From: Fidelibacterota bacterium
Lineage (GTDB): Bacteria; Fidelibacterota; UBA2242
DNA: 34,413 nucleotides
Assembly: GCA_021161185.1 (NCBI GenBank)
Contig: JAGHBC010000074.1
Span: 1 to 34,413, forward strand
Direction of reading: 5' to 3'
Position numbers and translations under genes: made by a program. The notes under the pieces are model-generated. The model was given only the letters and a program-made list of their open reading frames with translations. It ran no database searches and was not told the DNA's origin. This document shows, piece after piece, positions 17,327 through 27,195 of this stretch (positions are counted from its first letter, which is position 1; the number at the start of each line of letters is the position of its first letter).

Positions 17327-19000
17327 CTATAATACAATTGATTCTTGATATTCACCAAATTCAGCCCTAAGCACATTGCAGATTTCTCCGAGGGAAGCAT
17401 AATCCTTTACTGCATCGATGATAAAGGGCATTAAATTCCGGTCCGGATCTTTTGCCGCGGCTCCCAGCACCGCAAGTCTGCTTCGGACAATATCACTGTT
17501 ACGCTGTTTTTTTATCTGTGACAGCTTTTCGATCTGAACTTTCTGCAATTTCGGATTGACTTTTAATAAACCGCCGGGCGCATTTTCACTGATCGTAAAT
17601 TTATTTACCCCTACAATAATTCGTTCAGCCCGCTCAACTTCCTGTTGATAGCGATAGGCGGCGTCCTGAATCTCTTTCTGAACATATCCGTTTTCAATGG
17701 CATGGACCATTCCGCCCATCTCTTCAATTTTATTCAGGTAATTCCAGACCTCGTTTTCGATTTTGTCGGTCAGATTTTCAACATAAAAACTGCCCGCCAA
17801 AGGATCAACCGTATTGGTTACGCCGGATTCATGAGCGACAATCTGCTGGGTGCGCAAAGCAATGCGGACAGATTCTTCGGTTGGTAAACTCAGGGCTTCA
17901 TCTCTTGAATTGGTATGGAGACTCTGGGTGCCACCCATGACTGCCGCCAGGGTTTGAATTGCAACCCGGACAATATTATTATCCGGTTGTTGAGCCGTCA
18001 AAGTGCTACCAGCCGTTTGAGTGTGAAAACGCAGCATCATGGATTTCGGATTTTGGGCGTTAAATTTTTCTTTCATTATTTTTGCCCAAATGCGTCGAGC
18101 CGCCCGGAATTTGGCAACCTCTTCAAGCAGATCGCTATGGGCGTTGAAGAAAAATGATAAACGCCCGGCAAAACTGTCAATATCCATACCCGATTTCAAG
18201 GCTGCATTTACATATTCAATACCGTCAGCTAGGGTAAAAGCCACTTCCTGAACCGCTGTGGAGCCGGCTTCGCGAATATGGTATCCGGAGATGCTGATGG
18301 TATTCCATTTGGGAACTTCGGTGGAACAGTATTCGAAAATATTGGTGATCAGCCGGAGCGATGGCTTGGGCGGAAAGATATAAGTCCCCCGCGCCATATA
18401 CTCTTTCAGAATATCGTTTTGAATAGTTCCGGTTAATTTGTTGCGGGGGACACCCTGTTTTTCAGCTACGGCAATATACATTGCTAAGAGAACCGCTGCC
18501 GGTGCATTGATGGTCATGGAGGTAGAGACCCTATCCATTGGAATTCCGTCGAATAGGATTTCCATATCCTTTATAGTGTCGATCGCGACTCCAACCTTAC
18601 CAATTTCGCCTTCAGCATGGGGATCATCGGAATCATACCCAATCTGAGTCGGCAGATCGAAGGCGATTGACAGCCCCGTTTGGCCCTGATTTAAGAGATA
18701 TTTATAGCGTTCATTTGATTCTTCCGCTGTCCCGAATCCGGCATATTGGCGCATGGTCCAGAAACGCCCGCGGTACATGGTTGGCTGTACTCCGCGGGTG
18801 AAGGGGTATTCACCGGGGAAACCTATTTTTTCGTTATAATCGTCGAAATCACCGCTTTCCGGCAAGGCAACTCTTTCAGCCGACAGCCACGAACCGGTGG
18901 TAAACTCGGTTTTTCGCTCGGGGAAACGGTCGATGACCTTTTTTAGTGTGCCGGCTTCCCATTCTTTCTTTTTTTGCAGGAAGCGTTCATCTTTTGACAT
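17327..19000 (-). CDS. methylmalonyl-CoA mutase large subunit (N-terminal catalytic domain)
   Basis: 557 aa; [106 protein letters not shown]; 2-nt gap to the B12 subunit; RBS AAGGAGT upstream. Confidence 0.96.
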   Translation of the reverse strand: MSKDERFLQKKKEWEAGTLKKVIDRFPERKTEFTTGSWLSAERVALPESGDFDDYNEKIGFPGEYPFTRGVQPTMYRGRFWTMRQYAGFGTAEESNERYKYLLNQGQTGLSIAFDLPTQIGYDSDDPHAEGEIGKVGVAIDTIKDMEILFDGIPMDRVSTSMTINAPAAVLLAMYIAVAEKQGVPRNKLTGTIQNDILKEYMARGTYIFPPKPSLRLITNIFEYCSTEVPKWNTISISGYHIREAGSTAVQEVAFTLADGIEYVNAALKSGMDIDSFAGRLSFFFNAHSDLLEEVAKFRAARRIWAKIMKEKFNAQNPKSMMLRFHTQTAGSTLTAQQPDNNIVRVAIQTLAAVMGGTQSLHTNSRDEALSLPTEESVRIALRTQQIVAHESGVTNTVDPLAGSFYVENLTDKIENEVWNYLNKIEEMGGMVHAIENGYVQKEIQDAAYRYQQEVERAERIIVGVNKFTISENAPGGLLKVNPKLQKVQIEKLSQIKKQRNSDIVRSRLAVLGAAAKDPDRNLMPFIIDAVKDYASLGEICNVLRAEFGEYQESIVL

Positions 19001-19363
19001 TAGCGCGACTCCTTACTTTTGAATAGAATTGAATCTTTCATCAAAAGGTAATTAATGCTTAGTTTATTGATATTGCCTGTGGAAAATCTGTATCTCTATC
19101 TAAAAATCATTTCAGATAGAGACAAATTTTATACCAAGAAAATTTCACAAACAGACTCTTGCCGGGAGTATCTTAAAAAACTTAAAAAATTAAAGAGGAA
19201 TTATGAGAAAAACAACAGATACCGTGACTATTCCGAGGGTATTTAAAATCATCACGCTTTCTCATAAAGGAGAAAATGGATTGAGGAAATAAATTAAATT
19301 TGGTTCCTTCTCAAATTCAGTGGGTAAAATAAAAAATGGCTCTTTCTTGAATTGAGTGGATAG

Positions 19364-19391
19364 GTCCGTGGTCCGTAGTCTGTGGTCTGTA
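19364..19391. repeat. 7-bp tandem repeat (GTCYGTR x4)
   Basis: GTCCGTG GTCCGTA GTCTGTG GTCTGTA. Confidence 0.85.
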
Positions 19392-19489
19392 AACAATGAT
19401 TCTTTGAGTTCAAAAGATGTTTATGAGTTGGCATACGAACAGGCTATGGATATTTTTTTCTTATCTAAAAAATTCCCAACCCCCACTAC

Positions 19490-19556
19490 CCAACTACTAC
19501 CCAACTACCATACAACTACCATACAACTACTATACAACTACCATACAACTACCATA
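19490..19556. repeat. 11-bp tandem repeat array, reverse-complement relative to the 11299 array
   Basis: Units CCAACTACCAT / ACAACTACCAT / ACAACTACTAT; reverse complement is ATGGTAGTTGT, sharing a GGTAGTTGT core with 11299-11345. Confidence 0.85.
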
Positions 19557-19670
19557 ATTAACCGAAGGATAAAGTTCCTTTATTTCTTCTTGAATAATGT
19601 TAAATTTAGTAGATATTTGTGAATTCATAGCTTGAATGGAATGTTTTAATAATAATGAATCGTATTTAAG

Positions 19671-21512
19671 ATGAAATTGTACCTGCGTATGTTGAAGTGG
19701 GCAAAGCCCTACTGGAAAGTCTTGTTGGGCGGTATTCTGGCGTCACTGTTGTTCGTGGTCTTTAACAGCGCCTCGGTCTGGTTGACAGCCTCTTTTGTGA
19801 ATGTGATTTTTCCCAAAGAACATGCGGAGGTCGCTCAGAAGCTGGAAGCGCCGGCGGATCTACAGGAAAAATTCAGCCTCAACGATAAATTAAAAAATTA
19901 TACAAATCAATTGCTGATTCACGACGACCCCTTTGCATCTTTAAAGGCGCTTTGTATCGTGATTTTCCTGACCTTCTTTTTCAAGAATGTGTTTTTCTAT
20001 ATAAAAAATATCGCTTTAGGCTATGTTCAATTAAAGTTAATTGCCGATTTACGCAACGCGCTGTTTACCCATATTCACAATCTATCGTTATCCTATTTTC
20101 ACCGGAAAAAGGGCGGCGAATTGCTTTCAATTATCCTGAATGATGTCGGGATTATGCGGCGGGCTTTTGTGGTGAGTTTTGATAAGTTGCTTGTCGAGCC
20201 GATAAATATTTTAACATTTGTAACGTTGTTGTTTATCATTTCCTGGAAGCTGGCTTTATTATCTTTTATAATTTTACCGGTATCTTTTTTTATTATTTCC
20301 AGGATCGGTCAAAGTATTCGTCGTAAATCAGTACGAACGTCCAAGAAGATCGCCGGAATTATGGCGATTCTCAATGAAACTGTGGGCGGTATCCGGGTCG
20401 TCAAAGCCTTTGCCATGGAGGAGTTCGAGAAACGGAAATTTTTCAGGGAAACGCAACGCTATTTTAATCTTACTTTTAAGCGCAGGCGCTTGCGGGCGAT
20501 ATCTTCGCCAATCAACGAAACTTTCGGGGTCGGTATCGGCGTTATCCTGCTTTGGATCGGCGGCAGTCATGTTCTGGCTGGTACGGGCATTGAAGCTGAA
20601 GATTTTATCCGTTTTATTATCCTGTTATTTGCTATTTTGAATCCGATAAAAACACTAAATACGGTTAACGTTGATATCCAGGAAGGTTTGGCTTCAGCCT
20701 CCCGTGTTTTTTCCATTTTGGATGAAAAATCCGACATTACCGAGAAAAAGAATGCCATTCAGATAACCCGATTTAAAAAAGATATTCGTTATGAACATGT
20801 TGATTTTTGGTATGATGAGTCAAATGGGAACATTTTAAGCGATGTTAATTTGACGGTTAAAAAGGGCGATATTATTGCGATTGTCGGCCACTCAGGGGCC
20901 GGCAAAACGACTTTCGTAGATTTGCTTCCGCGTTTTTATGATGTGACCGCCGGACGGATATTAATTGACGATATTGATATTTGCGATCTGACTCTGTCGT
21001 CGCTTCGTTCGTTAATGGGAATCGTCACTCAGGAGACGATTTTATTTAACGATACGATTTTCAATAATATAGCCTACGGTATGATAGATGCGGATCCGGA
21101 GGTTGTGCAAACTGCCGCCAAAGCCGCCAACGCCGATGAATTTATCGAGGAATTTCCTGATAAATATGAGACAATAATTGGCGATAAAGGCTCACGGTTA
21201 TCCGGCGGTCAGGCTCAGCGTATCGCCATTGCCCGGGCCCTGTTGAAAAATCCGCCTATCCTGATTTTTGACGAAGCGACCTCCTCTTTGGATACCGAAT
21301 CGGAAAAGAAAGTCCAGGCTGCAATCGACCGTCTGATGAAAGACCGGACCGTATTTGTTATTGCTCACCGGTTAGCGACTATCCAAAATGCCACTAAAAT
21401 TATAGTTTTAGATAAAGGTCGGATCGTGGAAGCGGGAACTCATCAGGAATTGCTGGATAAAAATGGTTTATATAAGTATTTCTATGATATTCAATTTCAC
21501 TATAATCAATAG
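19671..21512 (+). CDS. MsbA-like ABC transporter (fused permease and ATP-binding protein)
   Basis: 613 aa; TM domain; Walker A GHSGAGKTT, signature LSGGQAQRIAIARALL, Walker B ILIFDEATSSLD. Confidence 0.95.
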   Translation: MKLYLRMLKWAKPYWKVLLGGILASLLFVVFNSASVWLTASFVNVIFPKEHAEVAQKLEAPADLQEKFSLNDKLKNYTNQLLIHDDPFASLKALCIVIFLTFFFKNVFFYIKNIALGYVQLKLIADLRNALFTHIHNLSLSYFHRKKGGELLSIILNDVGIMRRAFVVSFDKLLVEPINILTFVTLLFIISWKLALLSFIILPVSFFIISRIGQSIRRKSVRTSKKIAGIMAILNETVGGIRVVKAFAMEEFEKRKFFRETQRYFNLTFKRRRLRAISSPINETFGVGIGVILLWIGGSHVLAGTGIEAEDFIRFIILLFAILNPIKTLNTVNVDIQEGLASASRVFSILDEKSDITEKKNAIQITRFKKDIRYEHVDFWYDESNGNILSDVNLTVKKGDIIAIVGHSGAGKTTFVDLLPRFYDVTAGRILIDDIDICDLTLSSLRSLMGIVTQETILFNDTIFNNIAYGMIDADPEVVQTAAKAANADEFIEEFPDKYETIIGDKGSRLSGGQAQRIAIARALLKNPPILIFDEATSSLDTESEKKVQAAIDRLMKDRTVFVIAHRLATIQNATKIIVLDKGRIVEAGTHQELLDKNGLYKYFYDIQFHYNQ

Positions 21513-21529
21513 AATAAACATTAAATTTC

Positions 21530-22681
21530 ATGATATCCGATAAAAAATTTGTTGTCTTTCTATATTTAAATGGTATTCATCACTTATATCACTCTGCCAT
21601 AACGGCGATGGAATTATCATTGTTGCAGGATGATTTTAGTGTGAAACTGATTTCCTGTTCGGCGGAACATACCTCGATATTGAAGTATATCCAATCTCGG
21701 TATCCCGCTAATCGCTGTGAAATTATCACGGTGCCGTTGCCGTTTCGCTATAAGTATCTGAATTTCAAGAAAAAGTCTTACCCGTCGCCGGTGGATACAA
21801 TTCCAAAAGTAAAAAATATCCTGCGAACCAGCGACGCAATCATCTCCACTTCTCATTCGATAGTAAAATATTTTAAAAAATTACGACTGGAGAAACCGAA
21901 GAATATTTACCAATATCACGGTTGCGGGGATAGAAAATATGGATTTGATCCGGTTTTGGGTGACTTTGATTTAATATTGTTACCCGGAGTTTATCATCAA
22001 AATCGGCTTGTAGATGAGGGTATTATTCCAAAAGAGAAGACCGTAATTGTAGGTTGGCCTAAACTGGATTATAGTACCGATATCGGTTCATTAAAGCAGG
22101 CTCTTTTTAATAATGACCGGCCTATTGTGCTATATGCCCCGCATTGGCAGCCGGGTTTAACATCTTTTAAACATTGGGGCAGAGAAGTTATGGAATATTT
22201 CTATCGTCAGGATAAATACAACCTGATATTTGCGCCTCATATTCAAATTATGCATTGGCGTGTAAAATATGGCTATGATCTGAATCTGGATAAGTATAAA
22301 TGTGACCATATCCATATCGATTTTGGAAGCGAGCGAAGTGTAAACGGCGCCTATACTAAAGTGGCGGACTTGTACATGGGAGATGTCAGCAGCCTGGTCT
22401 ATGAATGGATTGCTTTTCAGGCCCGCCCTTGTTTATTTCTAAATGCACATCAGGTAAACTGGCGGGAAGATGTGAATTACCGCAATTGGCAGTACGGTCC
22501 GGTAGTAGAGTCGATGGATCAGTTGGACCGAAAACTGAATGAAGCCGTTGAAGATAAGGAATACTTAAATATTCAGTCAGAACGAATTAAGGAATATATG
22601 AATTTAACCGATGTCCCTTCGTCTCGACGGGCGGCGGAAGCGATTTATCAATACTTGAATAATAATTCAGGAAACTCTTAA
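21530..22681 (+). CDS. CDP-glycerol glycerophosphotransferase-like (TagB/TagF superfamily) protein 1
   Basis: 383 aa; QYHGCGDRKYGF, IVLYAPHWQPG, ADLYMGDVSSLVYEWIAF pattern of the family. Confidence 0.82.
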   Translation: MISDKKFVVFLYLNGIHHLYHSAITAMELSLLQDDFSVKLISCSAEHTSILKYIQSRYPANRCEIITVPLPFRYKYLNFKKKSYPSPVDTIPKVKNILRTSDAIISTSHSIVKYFKKLRLEKPKNIYQYHGCGDRKYGFDPVLGDFDLILLPGVYHQNRLVDEGIIPKEKTVIVGWPKLDYSTDIGSLKQALFNNDRPIVLYAPHWQPGLTSFKHWGREVMEYFYRQDKYNLIFAPHIQIMHWRVKYGYDLNLDKYKCDHIHIDFGSERSVNGAYTKVADLYMGDVSSLVYEWIAFQARPCLFLNAHQVNWREDVNYRNWQYGPVVESMDQLDRKLNEAVEDKEYLNIQSERIKEYMNLTDVPSSRRAAEAIYQYLNNNSGNS

Positions 22682-22756
22682 TAGGTGAATGCGCTGTCAA
22701 TTATATTATTTCAAAAAACCAATAGATTTATTGTGATGATTAAAAGAGATTAATTA

Positions 22757-23497
22757 ATGAAAGCAGTTATTCTTGCCGCTGGTTCGGCGCGTCGTTTATC
22801 ACCTCTCACCGATAATATGCATAAGAGTTTGCTTCCTATCGGTGAAAAATCCATCCTGGAGCATCAGTTGGACGCGATCAATCGTTACGGCGTACCCGAA
22901 GCGCTAATTGTGGTCGGCTATCTGAAAGAACAGATCGTGAAAAAATTCGGTGATCAGTATAAGAACGTGACTCTCAGTTACATTGAGAATCCCGATTATG
23001 CAACTACCAATACGGTTTATTCACTTTATCTGGCGCGTGGTTATTTTCGTGGCGCTGATTTTATGTATTTTAACGCCGATGTCGTGTTTCATCATAATCT
23101 CGTCGGTCGGATTCTTCAATCGGAAATGCCGACGGCGTTGGGTGTTGAGGTCAAGCCCTGTGGAGCAGAAGAGGTCAAGGTCATTGTCGACGGTCAGCAC
23201 CGGATTTTAAGAATAGGCAAGAAAATTGATATTGAAAAAAGCCTCGGCGAATTTGTCGGGGTAGCGAAATTTGCCGGCGAAATCACAGCCGCTTTTATCG
23301 ATGGATTAAAGGCGGTCATCGATAGTGGTGAAAAGACAGCTTTCTTCGAAAAAGGTATCGATAAAATTCTTGATATGCACGATATCTATTACGAAGATAT
23401 CAGTGATATTCCCGTGATTGAAATAGATTTTCCCGAAGATCTCGAAAAAGCCCGGAAAAAAATATATCCCAAAATTAAAGCGATGGCTGAAAACTAA
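22757..23497 (+). CDS. sugar/polyol-phosphate nucleotidyltransferase (LicC-like phosphocholine cytidylyltransferase family)
   Basis: MKAVILAAGSARRLSPLTDNMHKSLLPIGEKSILEHQLDAI nucleotidyltransferase motif; NPDYATTNTVYSLYLAR resembles LicC-type enzymes; FNADVVFHHNL metal-binding region. Confidence 0.88.
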   Translation: MKAVILAAGSARRLSPLTDNMHKSLLPIGEKSILEHQLDAINRYGVPEALIVVGYLKEQIVKKFGDQYKNVTLSYIENPDYATTNTVYSLYLARGYFRGADFMYFNADVVFHHNLVGRILQSEMPTALGVEVKPCGAEEVKVIVDGQHRILRIGKKIDIEKSLGEFVGVAKFAGEITAAFIDGLKAVIDSGEKTAFFEKGIDKILDMHDIYYEDISDIPVIEIDFPEDLEKARKKIYPKIKAMAEN

Positions 23498-23515
23498 TTA
23501 ATTTATTGATTACCT

Positions 23516-24607
23516 TTGAATAAGATAAGCGTTCTATATAACCTTCATCATCTTTACTATCTACCCCAGTTTTTACCGGTAATCCGGGAAATGGAAAAAA
23601 GGGGTATGTTTGAGCTCTATTTCTCCGCGGTTATCGACAAAGACAGAATCGATCATCAATTAATCAAACAGGCTCTTGCCGCAATTTCCGGAACCTTTGT
23701 CGACGCTAAAAGTGAGAAGGCGCGACAAAAAGAGATTTTAGCCCGTAATTTTGATGTTACTGTTTTTGGCAAAAGCGGGCATGCCGATGAATATTGCTCA
23801 GCGAACACACTCGCGGTTCTGCTCTACCACGGCATCGGCGTAAAATCCTGCTACTATACCGATTACAATCCCCGGATCAATGTCCGTTATGTGGAAGGGC
23901 AGTACCGATTTGATGAATTAAAGAGACGGGGCGTCGGTACCGAACTGGTCGTTACCGGCTGTCCGAAGCTGGATCCGCTATTTGAATCGGATAACGGGGT
24001 GGCAATTTTATCGGAGCTTAATCTCGATCCCGATAGAGCAACAATTTTATATGCCCCGACGTTTTACCCCAGTTCCATTGAAGTGTTGGGGGAGTCTATC
24101 GGAGAACTGACGGCTGATTATAACCTTATCGTCAAATTGCATCATTTTTCATGGATGCTGAAAAAATACCGGCATCAGAAAAAGCTGTTTCAAAAATTAA
24201 CCCGAAAATATTCCCACGTTCACTTGCTGCCGGTAGAAGAATATTCGATTATTCCTTTTTTCAAACCTGCCGATATCCTTCTGACCGAAGCATCGTCGGT
24301 TGCATTTGAGTTTTTGGCAACCGGAAAACCGGTCGTAATCAGCGACATCTGCCATTTAAGAAAAAAACACCGGATTTTTCACCGTCAGTTTCAGAAAAAG
24401 CGCCTGGATACAGAGATGCAGCGGCTGCTCAATTTTGCATATCACTTTGATAATGTATCCCGGTTACCCGGAACATTAAAAACCGCCATGAACGAAAAGA
24501 GTGACTATAAAAACCGGACGGCAGATCTTCCTGAAAAATATTTGGGGATTCTCGATGGAAAAGCCAGTCAACGTATTGTCGATGATTTGATAGAACGGTT
24601 GAAATAA
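23516..24607 (+). CDS. CDP-glycerol glycerophosphotransferase-like protein 2
   Basis: 363 aa, TTG start; LLYHGIGVKSCYYTDYNPRINVRYVEG, ILYAPTFYPSSIEV, ADILLTEASSVAFEFLATGKPVVI. Confidence 0.8.
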   Translation: MNKISVLYNLHHLYYLPQFLPVIREMEKRGMFELYFSAVIDKDRIDHQLIKQALAAISGTFVDAKSEKARQKEILARNFDVTVFGKSGHADEYCSANTLAVLLYHGIGVKSCYYTDYNPRINVRYVEGQYRFDELKRRGVGTELVVTGCPKLDPLFESDNGVAILSELNLDPDRATILYAPTFYPSSIEVLGESIGELTADYNLIVKLHHFSWMLKKYRHQKKLFQKLTRKYSHVHLLPVEEYSIIPFFKPADILLTEASSVAFEFLATGKPVVISDICHLRKKHRIFHRQFQKKRLDTEMQRLLNFAYHFDNVSRLPGTLKTAMNEKSDYKNRTADLPEKYLGILDGKASQRIVDDLIERLK

Positions 24608-24611
24608 TATT

Positions 24612-25649
24612 ATGCGCCGCTACCTTCATTTTATTACCAAACCCTACTCTTTCAGCGTGATCCAGGCGCTGACTGATGAGATAAACAGGAATAATTGGGG
24701 TAAATCTCTGATATTCCTGCCGGATGAGTTGCAAAGGCTTTATCGGTTCAAGACTCCGGTTACTTCATCACTTGCCGCAGCCGTTGACTTTCAGCCTGAT
24801 GCGGTATTCGTTCCCGGAAATATTGTTCATGATAGAATTCCCGGTTTAAAAGTTCAGGTATTTCACGGGCTCTGTGAAGAAAAGGGTGGACATTATAAAA
24901 TCAGCGGGTTTTTCGACCTGTATTGTACCAGTGGTCCCCTAATTACCCGCAAATTCGAAGTGCTTGCCGAAAAGCACAGACATTTTCAGGTTGCGGAAAC
25001 AGGCTGGCCAAAAGTTGATTTACTACTCAAACCCTATGAACGGAACGATGTATTCCGTAAAATCGGATTACAAACAAACAAAAAAATAATTTTATATGCT
25101 CCCACTTTCAGTCCGAAATTCAAATCTTCGGATAAATTATTTCCCCTGTTGCCGGCGGTGATTCGTGAGAATGAAACCTGGATTATCAAATTTCATGATC
25201 TTATGGATAAGAAAGATAAACTGCGATTTAAACAATTGGAATCGGATAATATCCGAGTTTGGGAACATTCCGATAATATTCCCTTACTCCAAGCGGCAGA
25301 TGTGCTGATCTCCGACACTTCGTCGATTGTATATGAATTTATGCTGTTGGATAAGCCGGTGATTACGATTGATGCCGGTGTTAGATTGGAGAAGGGAATC
25401 AATATTGGTAATATGGATCAGTTAAGAAATGCCGTAGACAGATCAATAGCCGATCCCAAAGAATTTTCCCATAACAGACAACGGGTACTCCGGGAAATTC
25501 AACCTTACACCGATCATGCCAATGCCGCCCGTGTTCTAAAAGCAACCGAAGCGATTTTATCTTCTAAAATTCAGACCGTCATGAAAAGGAAGCCATTGAA
25601 TTTATTTAGAAAATACAAAGTTCGGAAAATGTTTTATTATTGGGGATAA
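24612..25649 (+). CDS. CDP-glycerol glycerophosphotransferase-like protein 3
   Basis: 345 aa; QVFHGLCEEKGGHYKISGFFDLYCTSGP, ILYAPTFSPKFKSS, ADVLISDTSSIVYEFMLLDKPVITI. Confidence 0.85.
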   Translation: MRRYLHFITKPYSFSVIQALTDEINRNNWGKSLIFLPDELQRLYRFKTPVTSSLAAAVDFQPDAVFVPGNIVHDRIPGLKVQVFHGLCEEKGGHYKISGFFDLYCTSGPLITRKFEVLAEKHRHFQVAETGWPKVDLLLKPYERNDVFRKIGLQTNKKIILYAPTFSPKFKSSDKLFPLLPAVIRENETWIIKFHDLMDKKDKLRFKQLESDNIRVWEHSDNIPLLQAADVLISDTSSIVYEFMLLDKPVITIDAGVRLEKGINIGNMDQLRNAVDRSIADPKEFSHNRQRVLREIQPYTDHANAARVLKATEAILSSKIQTVMKRKPLNLFRKYKVRKMFYYWG

Positions 25650-25652
25650 GGC

Positions 25653-26441
25653 GTGCAAAAATCTGCTTATACCGGACCTTCTCTCAGTCGTTATCATTTT
25701 GAAGGATTAACGAATAAGGGTTGGATAATAGAAAAAGCCACGGAAGTCTATAAACGTCAACCCAATGTAGTGGCGCTTATGGAGTTTGAAATTGATAACC
25801 GCTTCCGGAAAGTAGTTGTAAAATGCTTTGGCTGGCGTAATACTATTTCCGCTATTATGAGTCCTTTTATGCGGTCCCGGGCTCAGAAATCCTGGGATGC
25901 CTCATGGTGGTTGCTCGAGGCGGGTGTGCCGGTTCCCAAGCCGATTGCGGTTTTTACCAACCGCAGCCGGGGCTTTGTAAAATCCAATTTTCTGATAACG
26001 GAATATATCGGACAAAACCAAAAGGTCCGGCAAATTCTACGGAACGGAATCGTTGAGGTTAAGCAAAAGAATCTTATTTTAAGAAAAATGGCTGAAATGG
26101 TCCGCAAAATGCATCAAGCCGGGATGATTCACCATGATTTAACGCCGGGCAATTTTCTGGTAAAGGACAGCAATTGTGAAGAGATTTATTTGGTTGATTT
26201 GAATCGTTTACGGCGCAAGTCCCGGATCACCGTCGCCGGGAAAATGCATGATATTTCCAAGATGGGATTATGCTCTTGCAATCTCGAATATTCCCATGAA
26301 AATTGTAGATGGCAATATTTCCTCAGACAATATGAACCGGAACAGTTTGACCGGAATTTAAAAGTCCTGAAAAGAGCCATTCGACGGACGCGGGTGCGCC
26401 GCAAAGTAAAAAAGTTAAAAAAAATCAATGAGAAGAAATAA
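25653..26441 (+). CDS. lipopolysaccharide core kinase-like protein (WaaP/Kdo-kinase/InaA-type)
   Basis: 262 aa, GTG start; kinase-like KVVVKCFGW, catalytic loop MIHHDLTPGNFLV, metal-binding VDLNRL. Confidence 0.82.
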   Translation: MQKSAYTGPSLSRYHFEGLTNKGWIIEKATEVYKRQPNVVALMEFEIDNRFRKVVVKCFGWRNTISAIMSPFMRSRAQKSWDASWWLLEAGVPVPKPIAVFTNRSRGFVKSNFLITEYIGQNQKVRQILRNGIVEVKQKNLILRKMAEMVRKMHQAGMIHHDLTPGNFLVKDSNCEEIYLVDLNRLRRKSRITVAGKMHDISKMGLCSCNLEYSHENCRWQYFLRQYEPEQFDRNLKVLKRAIRRTRVRRKVKKLKKINEKK

Positions 26442-27195
26442 ATTAGTGCGAGGCGAAATAGGCGGGCGGAAATCTGTTTTGACGGCGATTTTAGTCCTCT
26501 TGTTACCATTTAATATTCTGAAAGCCCAGACATCATTACCTTTTAGCGTCGGAGAACGACTGATCTATTCGGTATTCTTCAATTTTATAAGAGGAGGGAA
26601 ATCGTGTCTGGAAGTAGCCGGTATCGATACGATTGATAAAAAACCCGTTTATCACATTAAATCGAGGACGGAATCCGGCGCTTTTTTCGACCGAATTTTC
26701 AAAGTCCGCGATTATATGGAGTCCTGGGTCGATATTGAGGGAATCTATTCCCGTAAATTCAGTAAATCCCTACGCGAGGGCCGCTATCGAAAGCAGTACT
26801 CGGTGCTGTTCGATTATGACAATTTAAGGGCGGTTTCTCCTTACGATACGGTGGCTATCGACGGAATAATTCACGACGGTCTCGCGCTGTTCTATTATGT
26901 CCGCACGATTGATTTTTCCCTGGGAGATATCATCGATCTGAATTATTTTGACAACGATTCACAGCGCCCGTTTAAGATCAAAGTCGAAAAGATTGAAAAA
27001 GTCCGGGTTCCCGCCGGTGTGATTGAATGCTTTGTGCTGACGCCTTTTGCAGAAAAAGGCAGCTTGTTCAAAAACAAAAACTTGGTGACCATTCATCTTA
27101 GCACCGATGAGAAAAGACTGCCCGTCATGATATCCAATGAGGCGCGTTTCGGTGCTATGGTCCTGAAATTGGAATCGGTAGAACTTCCCAATTAG
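26428..27195 (+). CDS. DUF3108 domain-containing protein
   Basis: 255 aa with N-terminal hydrophobic segment (ILVLLLPFNILKAQ), then LPFSVGERLIYSVFFNFIRGGKSCLEV; 14-nt overlap with preceding CDS. Confidence 0.8.
   Translation: MRRNKLVRGEIGGRKSVLTAILVLLLPFNILKAQTSLPFSVGERLIYSVFFNFIRGGKSCLEVAGIDTIDKKPVYHIKSRTESGAFFDRIFKVRDYMESWVDIEGIYSRKFSKSLREGRYRKQYSVLFDYDNLRAVSPYDTVAIDGIIHDGLALFYYVRTIDFSLGDIIDLNYFDNDSQRPFKIKVEKIEKVRVPAGVIECFVLTPFAEKGSLFKNKNLVTIHLSTDEKRLPVMISNEARFGAMVLKLESVELPN

Noticed and set aside
19490-19556. Possible CRISPR array
   Set aside because: Contiguous 11-bp tandem units with no spacers and no cas genes in the window.
19055-19622. ORFs of 63 and 88 aa in the mutase/exporter intergenic region
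   Set aside because: The 88-aa ORF reads through the 7-bp and 11-bp tandem repeats (LLPNYHTTTIQLLYNYHTTTI), an obvious repeat translation; the 63-aa ORF has no recognisable features. A small peptide cannot be excluded.
19001-19670. Possible cobalamin riboswitch upstream of the mutase gene
   Set aside because: I did not find a recognisable B12-box-like conserved element on the minus strand; a covariance-model search would be needed.
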